64,000 nt of DNA from Synaphobranchus kaupii (taxonomy: Eukaryota > Chordata > Actinopteri > Anguilliformes > Synaphobranchidae), in assembly GCA_029718625.1 (NCBI GenBank), contig CM056376.1, positions 29,826,726 to 29,890,725 on the forward strand, read 5' to 3'. The stretch's first letter is position 1. Each line of letters starts with the position of its first letter. The position numbers and the translations under genes were made by a program. Positions 40,301 through 47,800 of this stretch are shown here, one piece after another. The notes under the pieces are model-generated. The model was given only the letters and a program-made list of their open reading frames with translations, did not search any database and was not told where the DNA came from.

Positions 40301-43300
40301 TTCCCTATACACACCTGTATACTCCGATTAATACCTGTTCCCTATACACACCTGTATACTCCGATTAATACCTGTTCACTATACACACCTGTATACTCCG
40401 ATTAATACCTGTTCCCTATACACACCTGTATACTCCGATTAATACCTGTTCACTATACACACCTGTATACTCCGATTAATACCTGTTCACTATACACACC
40501 TGTATACTCCGATTAATACCTGTTCACTATACACACCTGTATACTCCGATTGATACCTGTTCACTATACACACCTGTATACTCCGATTGATACCTGTTCA
40601 CTATACACACCTGTATACTCCGATTAATACCTGTTCCCTATACACACCTGTATACTCCGATTAATACCTGTTCCCTATACACACCTGTATACTCCGATTG
40701 ATACCTGTTCCCTATACACACCTGTATGCTCCGATTAATACCTGTTCACTATACACACCTGTATGCTCTGATTAATACCTGTTCACTATACACACCTGTA
40801 TACTCCGATTAATACCTGTTCACTATACACACCTGTATACTCCGATTAATACCTGTTCCCTATACACACCTGTATACTCCGATTAATACCTGTTCACTAT
40901 ACACACCTGTATACTCCGATTAATACCTGTTCATTATACACACCTGTATGCTCCGATTAATACCTGTTCACTATACACACCTGTATACTCCGATTAATAC
41001 CTGTTCACTATACACACCTGTATACTCCGATTAATACCTGTTCACTATACACACCTGTATACTCCGATTAATACCTGTTCACTATACACACCTGTATACT
41101 CCGATTAATACCTGTTCCCTATACACACCTGTATACTCCGATTAATACCTGTTCACTATACACACCTGTATACTCCGATTAATACCTGTTCACTATACAC
41201 ACCTGTATACTCCGATTAATACCTGTTCACTGTACGCACTTGTATACTGTGATTAGTACCTGTTCACTACACACACCTGTATACTGTGACTAATATCTGT
41301 TCACTACACACACTTGTATATTCCAATTAATACCTGTTCACTGTACGCACTTGTATACTGTGATTAGTACCTGTTCACTACACACACCTGTATACTGTGA
41401 TTAATACCTGTTCACTACACACACCTGTATACTGTGATTAGTACTTGTTCACTGTACACATGAACATTGTAGCAGTTATTTTGGAAGCTAATGTTTTTCT
41501 GAAAACGTTGAAGGGCTCCAAGCAGCTGTGTGTGTGTCTGCGTGTGTGTGTCCGCTCAGATCGTCCAGTCTGGAGGACAGCGTGAGGTCGCTCGGCCTGT
41601 GTCCCGAGGAGCAGGACATCCCGTGGGCTGACATGAGGGACAATCGGGACCTGACGGTGCTGACCAGCTGGTACCCCAAAGCCCGGTACGAGTACCCCCA
41701 CATTACCCCCGCTCTCACACCTCAGGGCTGCCATGTGTTATCAATGCATCCCCCTCTGTTTGTGTGTGTGTGTCTGTGTGTATGTGTGCACATGCAGTGC
41801 ACGTGTGTGTGAGACCATGCATCCACCCCTTTCTCTCTCTCTCTCTCGTAAGATCTAAAGTCACTTTACACTTTCAGTACTACAGTAATATGCCGGACCT
41901 CTGGGTGTTTCAGCATAAGTGGTGCCATGGGGAGACTGTATTCTGGAGGGAGGAGAATTAGTATTTACAAGCACACTAAGCTGATGGTGTGATGAAAAAT
42001 ACGTCCATTCTGTAATTTTATTGCTTTGTCATGCTTGTTTGTTATTTTTAGTGGCTTGTGTTTGTAGTTCGGTTTGATTTTGGGTTTGTTTTTGTGTCTT
42101 TGCTATTGGAGGCTTTGGGGGCTCCCAATATCGAAGTTGTGGGTTGACTATGAGACTGGCTTGTGTATATATTGTACAATAAAAGTTTTGTTAAAACTCA
42201 AAACTCTCTCTCTCGCTCTCTCTCTCTAGGCAGCTTTCTGAGGAGCAGAGGTTGCAGTCCTTAGAGGAGGAGTCTTTGTGGCTACGGTTACGCTCACTCA
42301 CGCTGCGATTGGTCGGTTCCCTGGCTAACCTCGGCCACCACCACGCCCCCAGGAACTCAGAGAAGGCAGCGGAGAACGGGCTCGCGACCAAACCAGACGT
42401 TTTTCGCCCCCTACTGTCCGAGCTGGACACAACGCTAACCGACGCAGGGCGGTTCGTAGAGAGAGGCGTGCAGGTACACGCTCGCCTGTGTGGGGAGTAG
42501 GCTCGCCTGTGTGGGGAGTAGGCTCGCCTGTGTGGGGGGTAGGCTCGCCTGTGTGGGGAGTAGGCTCGCCTGTGTGGGGGGTAGGCTCGCCTGTGTGGGG
42601 AGTAGGCTCGTCTGTGTGGGGGGTAGGCTCGCCTGTGTGGGGAGTAGGCTCGTCTGTGTGGGGGGTAGGCTCGCCTGTGTGGGGAGTAGGCTCGCCTGTG
42701 TGGGGGGTAGGCTCGCCTGTGTGGGGGGTAGGCTCGCCTGTGTGGGGAGTAGGCTCGTCTGTGTGGGGGGTAGGCTCGCCTGTGTGGGGGGTAGGCTCGC
42801 CTGTGTGGGGAGTAGGCTCGCCTGTGTGGGGAGTAGGCTCGTCTGTGTGGGGGGGGTAGGCTCGCCTGTGTGGGGGTAGGCTCGCCTGTGTGGGGGGGTA
42901 GGCTCGCCTGTGTGGGGAGTAGGCTCGCCTGTGTGGGGGGTAGGCTCGCCTGTGTGGGGAGTAGGCTCGTCTGTGTGGGGGGTAGGCTCGCCTGTGTGGG
43001 GGGTAGGCTCGCCTGTGTGGGGGAGTAGGCTCGCCTGTGTGGGGGGTAGGCTCGCCTGTGTGGGGGGTAGGCTCGCCTGTGTGGGGGGTAGGCTCGCCTG
43101 TGTGGGGGGTAGGCTCGCCTGTGTGGGGGGTAGGCTCGCCTGTGTGGGGATAGACCACCTGTATAATTAATTTGTATAGTCAATTCCATTTCAATTCAAT
43201 CAGGTAAATTTTTTTTAATTTAGTCAGTTGACCTCTTTCCCCCTCCTCCCCCCAGTACCCGTTCCTGGGCCCACCCTCCTCGCGTATTGGCCCCGCCCTT

Positions 43301-44839
43301 TCCAGCGGAGGATGCCAGTGCCAGACAGCTGCTTTTCACCTCGCTGCCCACCTGCAGGAGCTCGACGCCAGCGGCCTGGGTGAGCGGGGTACCCCTGTTT
43401 TTTTTGTTTTTTTTAGCTTTTAGGGAATTTTCTGTCTCTACTGGCAGTGTAGCTGTTCTGTACTCACACACCTCCCTCTCTCTCCCTCAGAAGAAACGGC
43501 CGAAGTCCAAACTGAAATCCGTGATAGTTTCACATCCTTAACAGAACAGTTACAAGGTAAGAGACGAAAGCCCCAACTCCGGTCAGTCAGGAAACGCCCA
43601 CACACACGTTTTATCAAAAACGAGACGAAGATATTCAAACTTTTCCCTCTTCACCAGTGAAATGGTGGGAAGTACTGAAGCTCTTATGACACGGCAGAGC
43701 TTGGGGTATGAAACTGCAGTCAGTGACTTAGGGGGTGATAGCAAAAGTGGTATGCCAAAACATTTCAATGTTAGTCTCATCCTAATTAAATTGCATGTGG
43801 ATGCATTCTAAATGCAGTTAGTGAATTCTATAGATCTACACATCTCTGTCTTAGCCCAATGGGCTGAAATTAGAGTCTATTTCTATTTCCTTTACTAAAT
43901 CAGTGACCCATGATGGTACTTTATGGCTGATGCATTCTGGGTTAATTCAGGATGGGAAATGGACTGTTAGCCGAACAGGGACTGCTTTTATCCCGTGAAA
44001 GTGATTTTTAAAGACCGTGATGTTCAGGAAATTAGAATATTTGTGCGCATCTGCGCTCAGAGGGAAATATTTTTGCCTTAATTTTGTTTATAATTTTATT
44101 GAACTGTAAAATGAGTGAATGATTTGTTTATCTGGTGTCAATTACCATGTATCCGCAACCAATGTAACATGTGAATTGGTCCATAGAGGGGAGCATTGTT
44201 ACTTTCTGTTAAATTTATACCCGTATTGAAAACTCCTGTTTCCTGGAAGGTATCAAAATAAGCAGATATTTAACAGATTTTTAAAAACAAATTATAATAA
44301 AATTATAAAATTCCCAGTTAAATTGATCACTTCTATTTGTGATACCCTCCTTCACTTGGTAGGAATTTAAGTGAATCTTAGAGGCCGTTTCCTGATGCAT
44401 TACATTGTTTTTCTTACCGGAGCTGCTCTTTTCCCCTCTCATTATTACAGAAATGTTTAATAAATGCAAAGGTGACCTGTTGGAAGCCACAGATAATCAG
44501 TGCAAAACACAGCCTTCGCTGTTAGAAAACCTGGTCTACTTTGTGGAGGTGAGCCTACACTTTGTATTCATAACATCTCAGATGTATAATTCAGCTGTGC
44601 CATCCATAAAGTCCATCTCTCTCTCTCCTCCCCTACCCCCCCCCCCCTCTCTCTCTCCTCCCCTACCCCCCCCCCTCTCTCTCTCTCTCCTCCCCTACCC
44701 CCCCCTCTCTCTCTCTCCTCCCCTACCCCCCACTCTCTCTCTTTCTCCCCCACCCCTCTCCCTCCCCCTTACCCCCCCCTCAATTGCTCACACACACCCC
44801 CCCACCCTCCTCTCTCTCTCTCTCCCTCCCTCTCTCCCT

Positions 44840-44889
<50 letters not shown>

Positions 44890-47800
44890 AGTGTGTGTGT
44901 TGTCCTGTGGGGTCTCTAGCTACTGCAACAGTGTTCTCCGGCCGCTCAAGTCCAGCCTGCAAGAAGAAGAGGAAGAAGAAAAAAGAGACAAACATAGCCA
45001 CGGTGCGTCTTCGTGTGCGTGCGTGCGTGCGACTGGCACAGACATGCAGATGAGCCTCAGTGGGATAGTTTTCCTGCCACACACATCATTATCAACATGG
45101 ACAATGGATGCATAATCATTGGACTGGACCGAGGAGCAGAGGTGTAAAGTCCAGGTTCAAAAAGCTAATTACCACAATTCTACAGCCAAGAGGTGGAACT
45201 AATTAGTGAAATCAGCTGGCTGAGTTCCTGGGTGGCAGAAACACATGGCAGGACTTTTACTTTCTGACCCCCTGGATTTTACACCTCTGCTGAGGTGCAT
45301 TTTAATGGTGCTCTAACATTATTAGCAAGTCCAATATTATCTGATCCTGTAAAAAAGCCAGGTACCAAAAGCTCTTACCAACTCCAGCACTGGAATGTGA
45401 GATCCCTGCTGTAGTCCTTAGTTCCTTACGATAAATATATGTATAATGATAAATGCTGGGTCATGTTCTTCTTTAGCCGCCGGTGTTTAGCGGGTTCCAG
45501 GATTTCGTGAGCGGCCTGCAGGCTCTGTTGTCCCGTGCTCTGGGACCACATAAAGGACCAGGAGGCTTGTTTAACTGCACTCAAACTGGGCTCCCTCTCC
45601 CTGCAGGAACCTGCAGTTACCCAGGTGAGTCACCAGAGGGCGTTGCAGTCCCATGTTGTAATAATAATTCTGTTGCTGATGAATTAGTGACCAAAACCAA
45701 AAAACTGAGTGGGTGACTCAAAAATAAACACGCTTGTGAATTACCTTCCACGTTTTGGTTGCCACGTGGTTACCATGCAAAGAAAATGTGATTAATTTGA
45801 GCATTTGTGCATTTGTAGGCACAATTTTTTAAATGGTGTGCTTCAAAAACATAGCCCTGACAACAACGATAAATCCTCACATTTGTCCATAAAATGCCAT
45901 TTGATGTTGTTGAAATGTTACAGTAAAACTTTTCAAATCGGGACACAAGAACAGTCTTCGGCTGTCATTCATGTGCTTAAGAAATGTAGCTTAAAGGTTG
46001 TATCAGCGATTTTGGGTGGAAACATAAATGATCACATTCATCTGATTTTTCCTCACGATCCGCTAGCTGCCCGCCCCATAAGCAGGCCGTCAAAAAACCG
46101 CGTCTCTGTAGGCAGCCTATGCTCCGAGATCGTACACAAAAACAAATGGTACTACCAACCACTCAAAACCAAAATAAACAGTATTCCAACTGTTAATCCC
46201 TTAGTTTGAATGACCACAATCTCTTCACACGCTAAGATGAAAAAACGCAGGGCCAAGTTGCATTAACTAATTTAGGAAAGTTTGGATAGCATTGCTTTGG
46301 AATAGAGCTAGTTTAATTTGTGTGGCTACGATAGGCAATATTGTTAGTTGTAACTTGGCCACATTTTGATATCAATACTTTTAAAGGCAGGCCTAGTTTT
46401 TGCAAGTTGGAATTAAGGACTTACTGACAGTGCTTTGTAGGCTTGTAGGCTTGTATGCGTGAGTAACTTGCCATTTTTTGGTGAGATAACCATAACATAA
46501 GTAGCCTAAATTTAAATACTTTTTTTTTTTTTTTAAACAAACAAAAGCGCGTGTGTTTCTACACAATAACAGCAACGTATTTTAGCCCTAAGTGTGATAA
46601 TTGGTCACTGTGGAAATGTGGACTGTACGGGACTTTGGCAAAATGTAACAAGATAAACTCTTCACGGTTAATCTGAAAACAGCTGTAGCTGAATATACTG
46701 GTAAGTACTTGCTTTCCTAAGCATATTTATACGAGAGATTTTGGAGAAAAAAAATTAGGTGTCTTCTGAACCGAAAATGCATCAGGTACTGTATCAGGTA
46801 CAAACATGCTTTTACTACAACGTTTTTTACAAATATTATTGTTTCTATATGTGAACATGATTTTTTTAGCGTGTATAAACGGTGCATTTTAAGCATTTTA
46901 CAGTCTGTGGCTGTGGAAAATTCGCCTGCATGTTGTAATAAAAATATTGATATTTGGCGCCAGTGTATCGATAACATATCGCAAGAGGAAGTATGACGAT
47001 ATATCCAGTATCTATATTTTTGTCCTACCCCTATCGTTTACTAGTTTTCTAGAGCGTGTTATCTACCAGAAAGTGCCATTTTTATACCTGAAAAGTATTA
47101 TTTTTTCAAATCATTTTTCAGCTTTGATTTAATTTTCTTTTTTTTATATTATTTTTGAGTGTTAAAAAAAAAAAAAAAGAAGAAAACAAAACAAGCTTTA
47201 ATTTTTAATAAACATGGTAATGGCATTGGCAGAGGGTCCCGAAAGCAAAGCTTCTGTAGATTTGCCAGATACTCAACTCTGTACTCAGCATCCTGAGAGT
47301 TCTGTCTTCTTGGTGTGGAATCCGAAACACTCCCATTTTGATGCATGTGAAAATATCATTAAGTGTAGTACTCTAGCAGTGGGTGTTCTGTAAAAAAAGA
47401 CAAAAACTCCTGATCTTTTGTGAACCCCACTGCCAATTCGGGAGGGTGTAGATGCCCCACGGTTCTCCTCCGAAACACGCGGTGTCTCCGGCTGCTTCTT
47501 TTCACACAGCAGCTGCAGCTGAGCGCACATAGTCGAGGCAGAGGAAGACTTTTCATACGTGGCTTTGATATGTGGTCCACGGGCACCCGATCGACCAGCA
47601 GGGGGCGCTAAAATAACAATGAGTCGCGCATCCCTAACAGACTGAACATCCCGTACCCTGGGAGACACAGCCGCCAATCGCCCTCTGGAGCTATCGGCAG
47701 CCACAGTCGGCACTGACGTGGTCCCGGTGCGATCCCAGACCGTTGCGACCTTTAACAGTGTTGCTCCAACTGCCTGCTGGCTGGCTGTGTGACATCAGCG

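Noticed and set aside
31112..41462. CRISPR-like array
   Set aside because: Repeats are directly adjacent without spacers, the unit is 37 bp continuous, and the genome is a vertebrate one.
42191..43189. 332-codon open frame on the minus strand with PHRRAYP periods, and plus-strand Gly/Val/Trp repeat frames
   Set aside because: The 21-bp repeat is a multiple of three and lacks stops in several frames on both strands; it lies in an intron and partly overlaps exon 18 in antisense.
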